Of a stretch of DNA of 64,000 nucleotides, positions 1 to 25,857 are shown in pieces. The stretch spans positions 75,227,811 to 75,291,810 of the forward strand of contig OZ020589.1 in assembly GCA_963971535.1 (NCBI GenBank), written 5' to 3'. The DNA comes from Notolepis coatsorum. Lineage: Eukaryota; Chordata; Actinopteri; Aulopiformes; Paralepididae. Each line of letters starts with the position of its first letter. The stretch's first letter is position 1. The position numbers and the translations under genes are program-made. The notes beneath the pieces are model-generated. The model had not been told where the DNA came from, searched no databases, and was given only the letters and a program-made list of their open reading frames with translations.

Positions 1-1543
1 ATGGGGATCGCACCGCGTCATGGGTGCAGGAGCAGTCTTCAGTGGAGAGTGAGGATGACGGGCTACGTCCGTATTCCCCCCAGGGGATGTCCCCTGCTCT
101 GAGTGAGCTTCCAGTGGCAAGTGCCGCCAGTCCCCCACTGTTGCTTGCTCCACCGAGTTCCCCCCCTGCTGTAGTCCAGCATGATGACAGTGTTGTGTCC
201 ACACAACCAGGGCGTACTCCTGAGCTAATGAGTGTCAGTGTGCCTGGTCAGAGCCAGGGTCCACAGACCACTGAACACTACACGTCCAGGTTCGGTAGGG
301 TCATCAAGCCAGTCTTTCGGCTGATAGAGACAATGGTCCAACTTGAGAGTTTGATGGGCTTCGAGCCACAAGCCTCTATCAAACGTGTGTGAGGTTAGCT
401 GCAGTGTTGTGTATAGCGCTTACAGCCTGATACAGTGTCCTTTGTGGTGATAAGGAGTAACAGTTTTATTTATGTGTATGTGCCCTCGTCATGGTATGGT
501 CAAGTGTAGCTGGATGGTGTATAAGGCACCGTCGTTATCCCTGGAGGTATGGTGGGAGTTGGCCACTCCTAGTGCCCTCCTGGCCTTTTATTAGGTGACA
601 GGTATCGTTGGATTGTTCCGCAGTGTGTGGTTCTCATAGTAAGCTTGTGACTAGTGTGACACGAGGTAGGCACAGTTTTATTTTATTCGATGTAGGTGTA
701 ATTCTGTGGGGTGAATGTAACAAGTGCCTTGTTGCCTTGTATAGATAATTACACCCCATCACAAAATACACTTTAATACATTCCACTAATACTCCTAAAC
801 GTTTTATTTTATTGATTTAAGTTGATTTCATTCCTTTCGTTTTGTTTTATTGCACTTTTGGGAGTTAAGGCTTTTATTTTGAAATCGACACACTTACATT
901 TCCGGTCCTCCAGGACACGCATCTTGCCTGCTTTCCGGTGGTGAGTTAGTTCCACCTGGAGGTCCGTGGAGTGAGTACTACTCCTTATGTTCAGTGAAAG
1001 ACTTCGGTCTAAAAGTTGTTAAATATTGTATGTTACATTCCTAAAGCTGTGAAACGAGTTTGTAATGTAACTACTGTTGTTAATATGTACCTGTGCAGTT
1101 GTTTTGTGGGAGGTTTGACTGGGTAAAATGCACTTTAATAGCATGTAGGAAGTTTGCACGCACGTGCGCTGCTGTTAACATGTAGTTAATGCAGTCACGT
1201 CTTTTCTCAACCATAGCTCGTGCTGCAGATGTCGTGTTCCTAATGCTGCTGCATATTGTTGCCTTTGTAACCTAACAGGTATGTGTGTACAGTAGCTCCC
1301 ATGTGTCCGTTTTGTATTCAATTGTGTATATTTTTCCAATGTAATTGTATGTTAAAATGTGTCATTCTTATGAGCCAGTTCCACCTGGAGGTCCGTGGAC
1401 TCACGTGCTGCAGTGCAGATGACTATTCCTAATGCTGGTGCATTGTGTTGCATTGTAACCTAACAGGAGGGAAATAAAGTCCGTCAACAGTCATCCATGT
1501 CTGTCGTCCTTAACACAACGCCGTCAGAGAGTACCCTACTACA
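1..1543 (+). mobile_element. 3' end of an LTR retrotransposon fossil: pol tail plus probable LTR
   Basis: An open frame at 24-392 (122 aa, Ser/Pro-rich, ending in a basic TSRFGRVIKP stretch) resembles the C-terminal tail of LTR-element pol proteins. Downstream, 705-1543 has LTR character: it starts TGTGGGG, has an AATAAA at about 1470, and ends CCCTACTACA. A block containing TTCCACCTGGAGGTCCGTGG occurs twice (about 955 and 1378), as does a following CTGCAG...CCTAATGCTG...AACCTAACAGG block, so the LTR carries an internal tandem duplication of roughly 430 bp spacing. Only one LTR lies in the window, so boundaries cannot be confirmed. Gypsy-like is the best guess for the family. Confidence 0.4.
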
Positions 1544-1554
1544 CCGGTCACATA

Positions 1555-1740
1555 TGTACATACTGAACACTTGTGTCTACGTACATGACTCCTATTTTAT
1601 ACTTGCTATACTTATTTTATTGTATACTTATCTATTTTTGTCTAGCACAGTCTCTGGAGCGTAACAGAAAGAAGCATTTTGTATAAAAGTATTCTGTACT
1701 TCTGTATGACAACTAATAAAGAAATTTGAACTTGAACTAT
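1555..1740 (+). mobile_element. 3' tail of a Rex/CR1-type LINE (called LINE-C here)
   Basis: The stretch ending in TGTATGACAACTAATAAAGAA and ACTTGAACT repeats almost word for word at 38110-38295, where it follows a LINE reverse transcriptase C-terminus. It is therefore the 3' untranslated end of that LINE, deposited as a short 5'-truncated copy. Other copies lie at 8500-8551 (+) and 22781-22850 (-). Confidence 0.75.
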
Positions 1741-1989
1741 ATTTTCAGCACTACGTTTGTTTACCAATGATCTTAAGTGTTATTAGTGAAATATGAGCTT
1801 ATAAAAATCTCTGCGCATTGCATCGGAAAACAGAGGATTTAGACCTAAATAAAGGAAGCTGTCATAAGTGTGTGTAGTCCTATGAATGAGGAAACCCAGG
1901 GCTTTTGATGGGCTTTCAAATTTCATAAAACTACACTTCCCAGCTCACGCCAGCCCCTGTCAATCATCTGACTTCCAGTGTGAACTTTT

Positions 1990-2455
1990 TATTTATTTTT
2001 TAATCTTTTTCCTCGTTTCTTTTTCCGTTTTCTCCCATCCCAATGTTAGTCGTTATGCCAATTCCCAATCCCCTTCCTGGTCATTGCGCACTCTACCCCC
2101 TACCGTCGGTCTGGGAGGGCGGAGACTATCACATGCTTCCTCCGACACATGTACCCAGCCCACCGCTTCTTTTCACCTGGCAGCGCGGACTCTCACTGGG
2201 AAAGTGTAACGTGTGGAAGGTCACACTACCTCTCTTAGATCCTTCCCTTGCTGTGCAGGCGCCCTGACCGAACTGTAGGAGTCGCTGTTTACAACGACCA
2301 GGACCCACCCTCGCCGGGTTTCCCACCCGCTAACACTGCCAATTGTGTTAGTATGGACGGTCGGCCAACCCGGAAGCACCACAGCTGGATTCGATCCCAC
2401 TGTCTCTGTGGTGGTAGACAGACGCTTAGTCCGCTGCACTACCCGGCCGCACCCC
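1990..2455 (-). mobile_element. tRNA-derived SINE, - strand, with target duplication
   Basis: Read on the - strand it begins with a tRNA-like head (A-box-like TAGTGCAGCGGACTAAG, B-box-like GGATCGAATCC near 2390), has a GC-rich body containing CAGCGACTCCTACAGTTCGG, and ends in GGGATGGGAGAAAA plus an A-rich tail. It is flanked by TGAACTTTT at 1981-1989 and 2456-2464, a direct target duplication. Four relatives lie at 26015, 32309, 34188 and 57130. Confidence 0.75.
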
Positions 2456-2699
2456 TGAACTTTTCTATTTTAACGTTATTTTCTGGATCATATCTCACGG
2501 GTCGAACAAACCTGAACGTTATTGTCATAAAATGGAACGTGGTTAGTTTCTTTACCTTTCTGTGAACGTCTAGGGGGCTGTCAGAGACACCTGGTGGTGG
2601 TACTAAATCCAGATTGAACTCTGCCATTGGAAAGAGGATATTTGGGCCGATCCATAGATGTGTGACTTGGCCATAATATTAATAAGGTATGATATTTTG

Positions 2700-4045
2700 A
2701 TATTATTTCTTTTTTTCAAAACTTTGTTTATTGAAGTTTTTGTTGCAATATGAAATGAGCAGTAGGTCAAACTGTACACATATGCTAGACATATTGCACA
2801 TATCTACATATAAGTAGTCAAAATATAAGTCAGTTGAATATAAACTACAGCGAATACACCACAAAATAAATATATATACATCATTGTTTCGGACATACAG
2901 TCAATATGGACAGATACTGTATGCACACTTTTAATGAGAAGGTAAACATCAGGTTACACTTCATCACATGTAGACAGGTTAACCAACCAGATACTACTAG
3001 GTAAAAGTGAGTATTGCTTATGGGGTGTCGATTGAACCCTGTTCCCCAACATAGGTAAAGAAACGACCCCATGTTTTATTAAATCTAGCTGCCCCTTATG
3101 ACACACCTTATTTTCTCCAGGTGTGTCAAATATCCCTGAACCACATAGAGTGAGATGGAGGAGTGGGTGACTTCCAATGCAGTCAAATGAGACATCTAGC
3201 CAGGAGAGTAACAAATGCCACCAGCACCAGGTCAGCTTTATATCGTGGCAGAGACAAGGTAGTAGCAGGGACACCAAAGCAAGCAGTTATGGCAGTCGGA
3301 CTGATTGTGATCTCAATACTATTTGAGACCGTTTCAAATATTTCAGACAAAAAATGATGTAGGGAAGGGCAGGACCAAAACATGTGACTATGTGTAGCTG
3401 TAGCAGGGGCACAATGGTATCTATCACAGGCGGAATCAATGTTGCCATAGATCTTGGCTAGCCTGACTTTAGTCAAATGTGAACGGTGAACAATTTTACA
3501 TTGGATCAGCCCGTGCCTGGCACAAATTGAAGAGGAATGGACCCGGCGTAAAATATCCTCCAACAGGTCTTCTATAATGTCCTCACCCAGGTCCTCCTCC
3601 CATCTCCTCCGGATATTTTATAATGAGGTAGGAGGAGGAAATCAAACCATACAGGACAGATATAATATCCTTTGTGACAGGTGTAGGCTTTAATAAAGTG
3701 TCAATAGGAGTGGGTTCTGGAAGATTGGGGAACTGTGGATTGATATTACGTACAAAGCTGCGGACTTGCAAGTATCTAAAGAAATGTGACCTCGAAAGAG
3801 AAAACTTGTTGGACAGTTGTTCAAATGATGCAAAAATATTTACTATATATAAATCCCTGAACGTTCTAATACCAAGAGGGGACCAGGAGAGAAAAGCTCT
3901 ATCCATCACAGAGGGGAGGGGGAGCTACTGTAATAAAGAAAAAGATTGTAAACCAAAATGTCGTCTAAACTGATTCCAGAACCTAAGTTTTGATTTGACA
4001 ATCATATTTTTAGAGTAGGGAGAGGCAGGAAAAAGTAAAGGTGCC
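2700..4045 (-). mobile_element. 5'-truncated L1-type LINE, end of ORF2
   Basis: Three overlapping - strand frames (3583-3909, 3183-3563, 2954-3277) read as the C-terminal region of a fish L1-type ORF2. Motifs are SLSRSHFFRYLQVRSFV, the HMFWSCPSLHHF segment and the Cys-rich CDRYHCAPA just before it. A related copy with clean reading (SHFYRYLQLRSFV, HMFWTCPKLHTYW) is at 27510-28393. The frame is broken in several places, so this is a dead copy. The 3' border near 2700 is inferred from the A/T-rich tail and is uncertain. Confidence 0.7.
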
Positions 4046-4059
4046 TGATATTCTATATT

Positions 4060-4336
4060 CATATTTCAAATTGCATGTGTCCGGATGGCAAAATTCAGTA
4101 CTGTATCTACAAAACCCCCTGTAAATCATCTGCTTATATCTTTAGTACACTTGATCTCAAAAAGGTGCTGAATGAGCTCAGTGGAAATTTTCCATGTCTG
4201 GTCAATGGAAATGGTGTTATTCACCGTCAAAGATAAAAAAATATATATATATTTTCCTCTGGTTTATTACAATTTACTCAAGCCTAGTAACAGACACAGT
4301 GTTTCTGACTGTACTTTTAGGCGGATTTTCTCTAGC

Positions 4337-4367
<31 letters not shown>

Positions 4368-4567
4368 ACATTTGAATATGATGTCTACTTTGTTCCAGCA
4401 GCCCCCATCTGAGCATTTTATTTTGTTCTTGTGTGTGCCTATGTGCATGTGCGTGTTTGCGTGCAGCCACTCTCACCTGTTGTGTTCCCATACAATCTGC
4501 ACCTTGCTACAGCACATGGTAACGAGACAAACATTCCTCATTGTCACACAGAGAGTTCTCCAACATC
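4060..4567 (+). promoter_or_regulatory. 5' flank of the Kazal gene; leader only partly supported
   Basis: This stretch lies directly upstream of the Kazal start codon. It contains an A/T run (AAAAAAATATATATATATTT near 4240), a C-run followed by (CA)n at 4336-4369, and the leader sequence just before the ATG. About 100 bp (4465-4567) is recognisably repeated ahead of the duplicated exon at 19707, including ACAGAGAGTTCTCCAA, which suggests transcribed leader or proximal promoter. No transcription start can be fixed by eye. Confidence 0.3.
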
Positions 4568-19437
<14,870 letters not shown>

Positions 19438-19489
19438 TTGACATCACCACCAAAGGTTACCATGACCATGAATCTTCTCACACCCTGTC

Positions 19490-19495
19490 ATTAAA
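19490..19495 (+). promoter_or_regulatory. Polyadenylation signal ATTAAA of the Kazal gene
   Basis: ATTAAA lies 53 bp after the TGA stop and is followed by a T/GT-rich stretch (TTTTGTTGTCATTTTGT), as expected at a vertebrate cleavage site. It gives a short 3' UTR of about 75 nt. Confidence 0.7.
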
Positions 19496-19639
19496 TACAT
19501 TTCAATCAGCAGAAAATCTAATCTTTTGTTGTCATTTTGTCCCCCATCCCCAGTTTTGAAATTGATGCCAGCAATGTCTAGTGCTAAATTTCACATTTCT
19601 CAATCTGAAAGGCCCACCCCCACCCCTCTTGTGCTGCCT

Positions 19640-19860
19640 GCCACTCTGTTCTGATACACTCTGTGCCTTGCTAGTCCATGAGACAAACAGAGAGTTCTCC
19701 AATATCATGACTGGTAAAGTGCTTTTCCTGGGATCCTTGTGGCTACAGGTAACATAGAAAATAATCAGGGACTTCCTCCCCTGTCTTTTAATGTATCTCA
19801 ATCTAGTTAATGTGAGAGGTTATTCTTAAATTGCCACAGCATTGTTGCATTCCAGTTTGG
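19640..19860 (+). pseudogene. Degraded duplicate of Kazal exon 1
   Basis: The ATG at 19707 begins MTGKVLFLG exactly as in the true exon 1, and the donor and following intron bases (GGTAACAT, AATAATCAGGGACTTCC, CTCAATCTAG) also match 4600-4680. Relative to the first copy, 10 bases are missing in the hydrophobic core, so the frame leaves the signal peptide and reads GSLWLQ to the donor. The match extends upstream to about 4465/19640. No exon 2-4 partners were found downstream. It lies only 270 bp after the first gene's stop codon. Confidence 0.82.
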
Positions 19861-20224
19861 CTGTGGTCATACAGTATATCGTATGTCTTCCAGTGTCCCT
19901 TACCAGTCTGTGATTTATGTATAGTATTGTTAATTTCAAATTAAGCATTAGCAGTTTTGTAGTCAGGATTGATCCAAGAATAGCATAAAGAGCATACAAC
20001 GTTAATGCCACAAAATTAAAACAGTGCCCAAAGTTACTTTGCTTGAACAAATGCCTTTTTTTTGTGCCATGTTTAAATAGGTGCGGTTACATGTAACAGC
20101 CACAAGGTGCACATCTTCCATAGTGCAGGTTTAATGATCAGAAGTGACCATTGCCTGCCTATCACAGAGTGGAGACAATCTCCCCCCTTCTGTGTAACTG
20201 CCCATGGCTTATACAATTGAAATA

Positions 20225-20330
20225 TATTTTCTTGATCCTCCAATCATAACTGTTGCTTCCCTTTGTTTGTCTGAGGGAAGCAACATTTGTGATTGAAGGT
20301 TCAAGGAAAGAGGACTGGGCTTGAGATTTG
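20225..20330. mobile_element. Hairpin MITE, copy 1
   Basis: Inverted arms: CTTGATCCTCCAATCATAAC plus TGTTGCTTCCC, then GGGAAGCAAC plus a diverged GATTGAAGGTTCAAGG, with a ~15-nt loop. The same arms occur at 33795-33905. Confidence 0.65.
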
Positions 20331-21281
20331 TCACATGTGTTTCTGAATAGAAACAATGATGAAACACTATCCTGCAGGGAGAAGTTCAGCACAGGAAGTC
20401 ATTAACCGTTAAAATTGAATAAATCTGCCTGCTTGATAGATTGGTTTTAGATATATTACTTATGTATTCATAGGGTAACATTGTGCACCCAAACATCTGG
20501 GTTGCTTTTTTTTTTTATCATGGCTGCATCTGAATAGAATAGAATGTTGTTTACCCATATTAGCCTAGTGACAATGCCCCCAAAATGTTGAGATACCCCT
20601 ACTGGAGGTAGAACAAAACACAAGAATGTTTTTCCTCATCTCTAAGGTCTCCCATATATGAAATGGATTCTTGTATAAAAATATTTTACTGCAAAACTTG
20701 TTAAATTGATAGATATTGTTATACACCCCCAAAGGAAAAAATTACCAAAATATAGCCTGGCCGTATGGGAGTTGAGACATATAAACTCATGTAGATTAAT
20801 AATACAAGCTCCAAGAGCTTTCAAACTTGACATGCTAGCAGTCAGAGAGTTGCTTAACATAATAGAAAAAAATTGATGTGAATATCTTTATGCATGTAGG
20901 AAATATATACCTATGTACACATACTTAATATAAGCGGAAATGTAAAAAATGAATATCTATGCAGAATGTTCTCATTTACTTTGTAGTAGCTCTGCCATGG
21001 ATTGTCATAGAAACACAGATTAGGGCTTTTTCGGAAAGGTGTGGTTGTGCTGAATCCAGCAATACCACATGTGTAAATATAGCATGCATGGTCAGGGAGT
21101 TACATCAGTAAATGTATGAGGTGTCCTAAATGAAAGAAAATGAAACATCGACATAATGAAGTCTTCAGTCCAAAGCCCATTATCAGTGGTGAGAAGCATG
21201 TTGACAAATTCAATGTTACTGCAAAGTAAAGTCACTTGAGGTAATGTTCTGGTCTATAATGTTAATATATTTATGATACAT
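20331..21281. other. No gene seen
   Basis: AT-rich DNA without a convincing exon, repeat end or RNA signal. Small open frames here have no recognisable motif. Confidence 0.5.
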
Positions 21282-21285
21282 TTAA

Positions 21286-21715
21286 AGGGGAACTATCTTA
21301 TAAATGGCCTTTTTCAGTGTTTAGTATTGTTTCCTAGCTATGTGGACTTATATTAATAGGATCTATGTCTCTAATTCTCATATTGGCGCATTCTTCCAAT
21401 TCTCCTCTCACAATATTCACCCTCACTGAACTGAGTCATCTTAAAATGTGCATATCTGTGATGTCAGAGGTTTCTCAGCTGCATAATAATGTGGCAGTTG
21501 ATGTGGCAGTTGCCACCAGGCCACACAGTGGTTGGAGCCCAGCCTCAAAACGGCTTAAGATCTTGAGGTCGAAAAATTCTGTTTTTAAGTACTTGATTAG
21601 AAATACAAAACAGTGCATTTTTTTTTGAAAAAAACCTTACAGAGGTGTTCCATAGACTCACAGGAATTGTGTAAAAGTGCCAAAATAATGAAAGAAATAG
21701 TCAAATAGTTCCCCT
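21286..21715. mobile_element. TTAA-flanked MITE (430 bp)
   Basis: Ends are AGGGGAACTAT and ATAGTTCCCCT (11-bp perfect inverted repeat), each next to TTAA (21282-21285, 21716-21719). TTAA duplications point to a Kolobok- or piggyBac-type parent; the AG-start favours Kolobok (inference). The termini differ from those of the intron 1 piggyBac. Confidence 0.82.
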
Positions 21716-21824
21716 TTAATAAATTATACATTTCATATGATACATTTTATGATACTTCATATGGAAACAAAGTTCCAATTGAATCAGGTTGAAATAGAAA
21801 TAGAACACCTTTATTTCAATCTAC

Positions 21825-22427
21825 GGCGTTCTGAGCCCCCTGCTGTATTCACTGTACACACATGACTGTGTGGCCAGGTTCAGCTCCAACTCCATAGTGA
21901 AGTTTGCGGACAACACATGGTGGTGGGGCTGATCTCTAACAATGACGAGAAGGCCTATCGGGAGGAGGTTGATGAACTGGCACGCTGGTGCCTGGATAAC
22001 AGCCTACTCCTGAACATTGGTAAAACCAAAGAGCTGATCGTGGATTTTAGGAGAATACAGCAGGTGACACACACGCCACTGCGGATAAATGGGGCTATCG
22101 TGGACAGGGTGAGCAGTTTCAAGTACCTGGGAGTACACATCACAGAGGACATGACATGGTCAACACACATAGATTCTGTGGTGAAAAAGGCGAAACAGCG
22201 CCTCTATCACCTGAGACAGTTAAGGAAGTTCAGGTGCAAATCCAGAGCCTGCAGAATAATGAAAGACCTTCACCACCCCAACAAGCGCCTATGTACACAC
22301 GCTACGAGCACAGAGAGACTCCGGCTCAGCTTCTTTCCCCAGGCCATCAGAACACTGAACACTGAACTCTCCACTCACAAGTACACATGAGCACACACAC
22401 ATGAGCACACACATGAGCACACACATG

Positions 22428-22504
<77 letters not shown>

Positions 22505-22770
22505 CAACCGCTTTAAACAATCACTTTAAACTAAATGGAAAAGTCACTTTAAATGAATGAAGAATATAAAAGTCAAAATTGTATATTGTATAGTAGTGTA
22601 CACATAGGAACCAGTGCCTTCTCAGGAATTTAGCATGTCTATTTTTATCATGCACATCTTATGTCTTACCTGTTTCTTTTTCTATGTCTATTTTATTATT
22701 GTATTATTGCACAATCGATGCGGGCATGACCACCCGCATTTCACTGTATGCCCTGGTATGTATGTGTTAA
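21825..22770 (+). mobile_element. LINE-B fragment (Rex/CR1-type), internally deleted
   Basis: Reads the late reverse transcriptase region (SPLLYSLYTHDC, VKFADNT, LLLNIGKTKELIVDFRR, SSFKYLGVHITED, RLYHLRQLRKF), then jumps to the C-terminal end (RCKSRACRIMKDLHHPN, LSFFPQAIRTLNTELS). The stretch normally lying between is absent. A (CA)n tract (22391-22500) and a 3' region with CGCATTTCACTGTATGCC follow. The same ends occur reversed at 41540-42627. Confidence 0.85.
22391..22500. repeat. (CA)n microsatellite in LINE-B 3' region
   Basis: ATGAGCACACACA repeats passing into pure (CA)n directly after the LINE-B stop codon. Confidence 0.95.
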
Positions 22771-22780
22771 GTTTCAAGTT

Positions 22781-22850
22781 CAAGTTTCTTTATTAGTTGT
22801 CATACAGAAGTACAGAATACTTTTATATAAGTATATAAAAGTATACATAA
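22781..22850 (-). mobile_element. LINE-C 3' tail, - strand
   Basis: AAGTTTCTTTATTAGTTGTC followed by ATACAGAAGTACAGAATAC is the reverse complement of the LINE-C terminus at 38200-38280. Confidence 0.75.
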
Positions 22851-23864
22851 TACTTATATGTGACAAATAAACCTCTTAATTCTTGATTCTAGCAACACAT
22901 CACCGTCACTCATCCACATTATCATCAGTGACAAAATGGATCATATTTGGGCAGTCAGGGAAAGAGCAAGAGCAAAACTCAGTGCAAGTCAAGCCCACTG
23001 AAAGACATTGGCATTTGCTGGCATCATCGCAGTTTCCATCTTTACAGTACAGGTGGGTGATGTCTCGAACTTCCTTAGGTGCCGGTGCTTTCTGGAACAT
23101 CACAGGTTCAATGGTCCCATCTTCTCTGAGCCTCCACCCTCTACCAACTGGGTTCCAGAGAAGAGGCTTGGCCAGATGGCTGTTTGGTACAAGGCTCTCA
23201 ACACATGTTGCTGGAAGGCATCTTCTGTTGGGGGTAGATTTGCAGCTGATGAATCTGTGGTAGATGCTAGCGTGTACCTCAGCTCATCCAGGTTGGTGCA
23301 AGGACATTCATTCTCCATTTTCTTTTGGCCATACAGGAGGAGGGCATACTTTCTTGCCACAGGAAAATGGGTCTTCAATCTTGTGAATGCAGTGGTCTTC
23401 CCAATTCTGTACAAGCTGCTTGTGGTATCGCAACCTGTGAGGGTGTGGCATGCAGGTAAACACTCACAAAGTGCTGCTCCAAGCTTCTGATCGATGGATC
23501 TTTCCTTTGGGCCATGTCCAGAGTGCATGAACACTGTTGCGGATCCAAACATCCCTTTGCTTGAATAGTACACAAGCAAAACCAGTACATCTGTATCATC
23601 ACATTTGACAATGAGACGAGAATGTGACTGTGCAAGATGTATTGCATGTACAGATACAGCTGGGAAAAGTCCAGGAACAGCTGTTTGCCTGCCGTTATGA
23701 TGCCGTTTTGCGAGGTTAATGTTAACAATGACCAGCGGGGGCGCTCTCATACAGCTGGAGACAACTGCCCGACGCGCCGGCTTTTGTTCATTCATTGGAG
23801 GAGCTCCGCGCTGGACTAAGCTCGAGTTCCATTCAATTCCATTACAGCTGGTGACTTCATTCAT

Positions 23865-24180
23865 AGGATGCTACAACGTCCTACAGTATGTCTACAGACT
23901 GCATGAATGAATGTTGCTGAATTAAAGAATGAATAAGTTAAACGTGTCAATTCAGCAGTCAAAGTGTATAATATTAAAACGTGTCAAATCTAACTTCATT
24001 AGATGGCCGACGTACGGCTCTCTTGTCCATTCATTTCATCAAAAGAAAGCGTTAGTGTAATGCTTCTTGGTAACAATAAGTTTGTGTACGCAATGTTGCT
24101 GAATAAAATAATGAAACCGTTAAGACCTGTCGAATTAGCAGTGGAGGTGCCAGGTGGGCTCTATTTATAATGATATATTT
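23865..24180. other. No gene seen; spacer of inverted duplication
   Basis: AT-rich sequence between the family A segment and a tRNA-like stretch. It shows short repeats of AACGTGTCAA/TTCAGCAG type but no coding signal. Confidence 0.4.
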
Positions 24181-24185
24181 GGTGT

Positions 24186-24258
24186 AGTACCGTGGTCTAG
24201 TGGTTTATCCCTATTCCTTTCAAGCTGACGCCCGGGGTTTGATTCCCAGCCCCTTCTA
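24186..24258 (+). repeat. tRNA-like (Glu-type) sequence, SINE head or tRNA pseudogene
   Basis: TGGTCTAGTGGTTTATCC resembles a tRNA A-box region and GGGGTTTGATTCCCAGCCCC a B-box with T-stem. The acceptor stem does not pair well (GTAGTACC against the 3' side), so it is not a working tRNA gene. Confidence 0.45.
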
Positions 24259-24535
24259 ATATTTATATATTTTTTTATTATTTATAAAATTAAATTGCCC
24301 GCAACGATGTGCATAATACAATAGTAATAATATATAATAAGAATCCAACCAATAGAGCGACATTGTGCAATAAACAAGTAAACAAAGTAGGGCATATCGG
24401 CATTTGTACATGAGTTAAGAGTGTTCTCACGGCGCGTCATCAAACCGGAAGTCGGCCTACTTGGCGATAAACTTGGATGTAAACAACGCGTGATTGCATC
24501 GAACTAGCAACTCTTCAAGTTCATTTTTGCTCAAA

Positions 24536-24752
24536 ATGGTCAATTATTGCCGTGTTCTTGGCTGTACTAATAGGTCGGATAGGGAAAAGCATTTGGAGTT
24601 CTTCAGATTGCCAATTGTCATCACAAATCAAGGAGAAGAGGGCAAACAATTGTCTCAGGAAAGGAGACGTTTGTGGTTGGCCAAACTGAACCAGGATTTC
24701 CATGGCAAGACTCTTGTCAACATTCGAGTTTGTTCTGCGCATTTCTTGTCAG
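24536..24752 (+). CDS. THAP-domain exon (C2CH zinc finger)
   Basis: The ATG at 24536 opens MVNYCRVLGCTNRSDREK and runs through FFRLPIVITNQG and RRRLWLAKLN to RVCSAHFLSG, with a clean donor (CAG|GTAATG) at 24752/24753. C-x4-C followed far downstream by C-x2-H and HFLSG is the THAP signature, a DNA-binding domain. THAP exons start both host genes and transposases (P element, Kolobok, others). Here the exon sits inside the inverted duplication, on the same strand as the right-hand nuclease copy, so it may be that element's first coding exon (inference). No second THAP exon was identified. Confidence 0.78.
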
Positions 24753-24775
24753 GTAATGTGAAATATATTCTTGGC

Positions 24776-24975
24776 TGGATATGATTGTTATCTCATTTCA
24801 TAACCTACTACAGTAGTAGTGTAAGACTCAGTTTACGTTATGGTAACGTTACGTCAGGTAACGTTATGTGAAATATTAATAACAGCAACTATCATTTTAC
24901 AGTGGAATAGTATGATGCTGGATATGATTGTTATCTCATTTCATAACCTACTACAGTAGTAGTGTAAGACTCAGC
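24776..24975. repeat. ~58-bp direct repeat
   Basis: TGGATATGATTGTTATCTCA through GTGTAAGACTCAG occurs at 24776-24833 and again at 24916-24975, separated by ~80 bp rich in GTAACGTTA. Confidence 0.85.
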
Positions 24976-25123
24976 ACCAATCTTGTGTCAGCCTCCTCCT
25001 GGTCACTATAAAGATCTGTCAAGCAGTCAACGCCTGACTTGCTAATCGTCTTAACCTCCTCACCATTTTCAAAACCACCTGCCAAGATGACTGTGTTCTC
25101 TGAAGAGATTCTCTGTCGCCATT

Positions 25124-25857
25124 TCAGACATACAATGATCTGGGTGAGTGTGTCCCATTAGCAACGTTAATGGGAAAGGAAGGCATCAACTACTTTTTTT
25201 TATAGTGTTTGACAGATCTATGACCATCAACACTCAATCAAAGACCTTGAAAGGCAAAGAAGAGGCACCATCCAAACCAGCAGACCAACACATAGTATCA
25301 CAGGACAATCAAGTGTCCCTAACTACAAGAAATACCTGAGGATCAGTGGGAACAAGGCTGCTCTATGTAGCTTTGTCAGCAACTACATAACCAATACAGG
25401 GCCACAGAGAATCTCTTCAGAGAACACAGTATGCCCTCCTCCTGTATGGCCAAAAGAAAATGGAGAATGGATGTCCTTGCACCAACCTGGATGAGCAGAG
25501 GTACACACTAGTATCTACCACAGATTCATCAGCTGCTAATCTACCCCCAACAGAAGATGCCTTCCAGCAAACAGCATTGTGGTGTCACAGCCATCTGGCC
25601 AAGCCTCTTCTCTGGAACCCAGTTGGTAGAGGGTGGAGGCTCAGAGAAGATGGGACCATTGAACCTGTGATGTTCCAGAAAGCACCGGCACCTAAAGAAG
25701 TTCGAGACATCACCCACCTGTACTGTAAAGATGGAAACTGCAATGATGATTGATGAATGATTCAGTGGGCTTGACTTGCACTGAGTTTTGCTCTTGCTCT
25801 TTCCCTGACTGCCCAAATATGATACATTTTGTCAATGATGATAATGTGGATGAGTGA
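25124..25857 (+). pseudogene. Family A FEN1-like gene, + strand copy
   Basis: 25206-25427 (after a TATAG acceptor) reads the region upstream of the nuclease motifs (NYKKYLRISGNKAALCSF, VSNYITNTGPQRISSENT). 25430-25857 reads the C-terminal part (GQKKMENGCPCTNLDEQRYT, PPTEDAFQQ, KEVRDITHLYCKDGNC). The piece between them, with the DDTD and GCD motifs, is missing from this strand. The order is that of the - strand copy, so the two are inverted halves of one gene or two copies with complementary losses. Confidence 0.62.

Larger units (their letters stand above)
22906..25117 (-). pseudogene. FEN1/PIN-like putative nuclease with CXC tail (family A), - strand copy
   Basis: Segment 25117-24976 reads SENTVILAGGFENGEEV and ends DQEEADTRLV. 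Segment 23650-22906 continues HAIHLAQSHSRLIVKC-DDTDVLVLLVYY, then LTGCDTTSSLYRIGKTTAF, and ends with a cysteine cluster (CQCLSVGLTCTEFCSC, CPN). The pairing of a D-x-D strand with a later GCD plus G-x-GK-TA motif resembles FEN1/XPG (PIN-fold) nucleases, and the end resembles a CXC (tesmin-like) motif. Both are inferences from motif shape. I know such proteins as widespread, uncharacterised and multicopy in fish and cnidarians, probably mobile-element-borne. The two segments are separated by 1.3 kb and the frame is not continuous, so this copy is dead. Confidence 0.65.

Noticed and set aside
19707-19748. Second working Kazal gene
   Set aside because: The duplicated exon 1 loses its signal peptide frame and no further Kazal exons were found downstream in the window.
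24186-24258. Genuine tRNA-Glu gene
   Set aside because: Promoter boxes are recognisable but the acceptor stem does not pair, so only a tRNA-like repeat is claimed.
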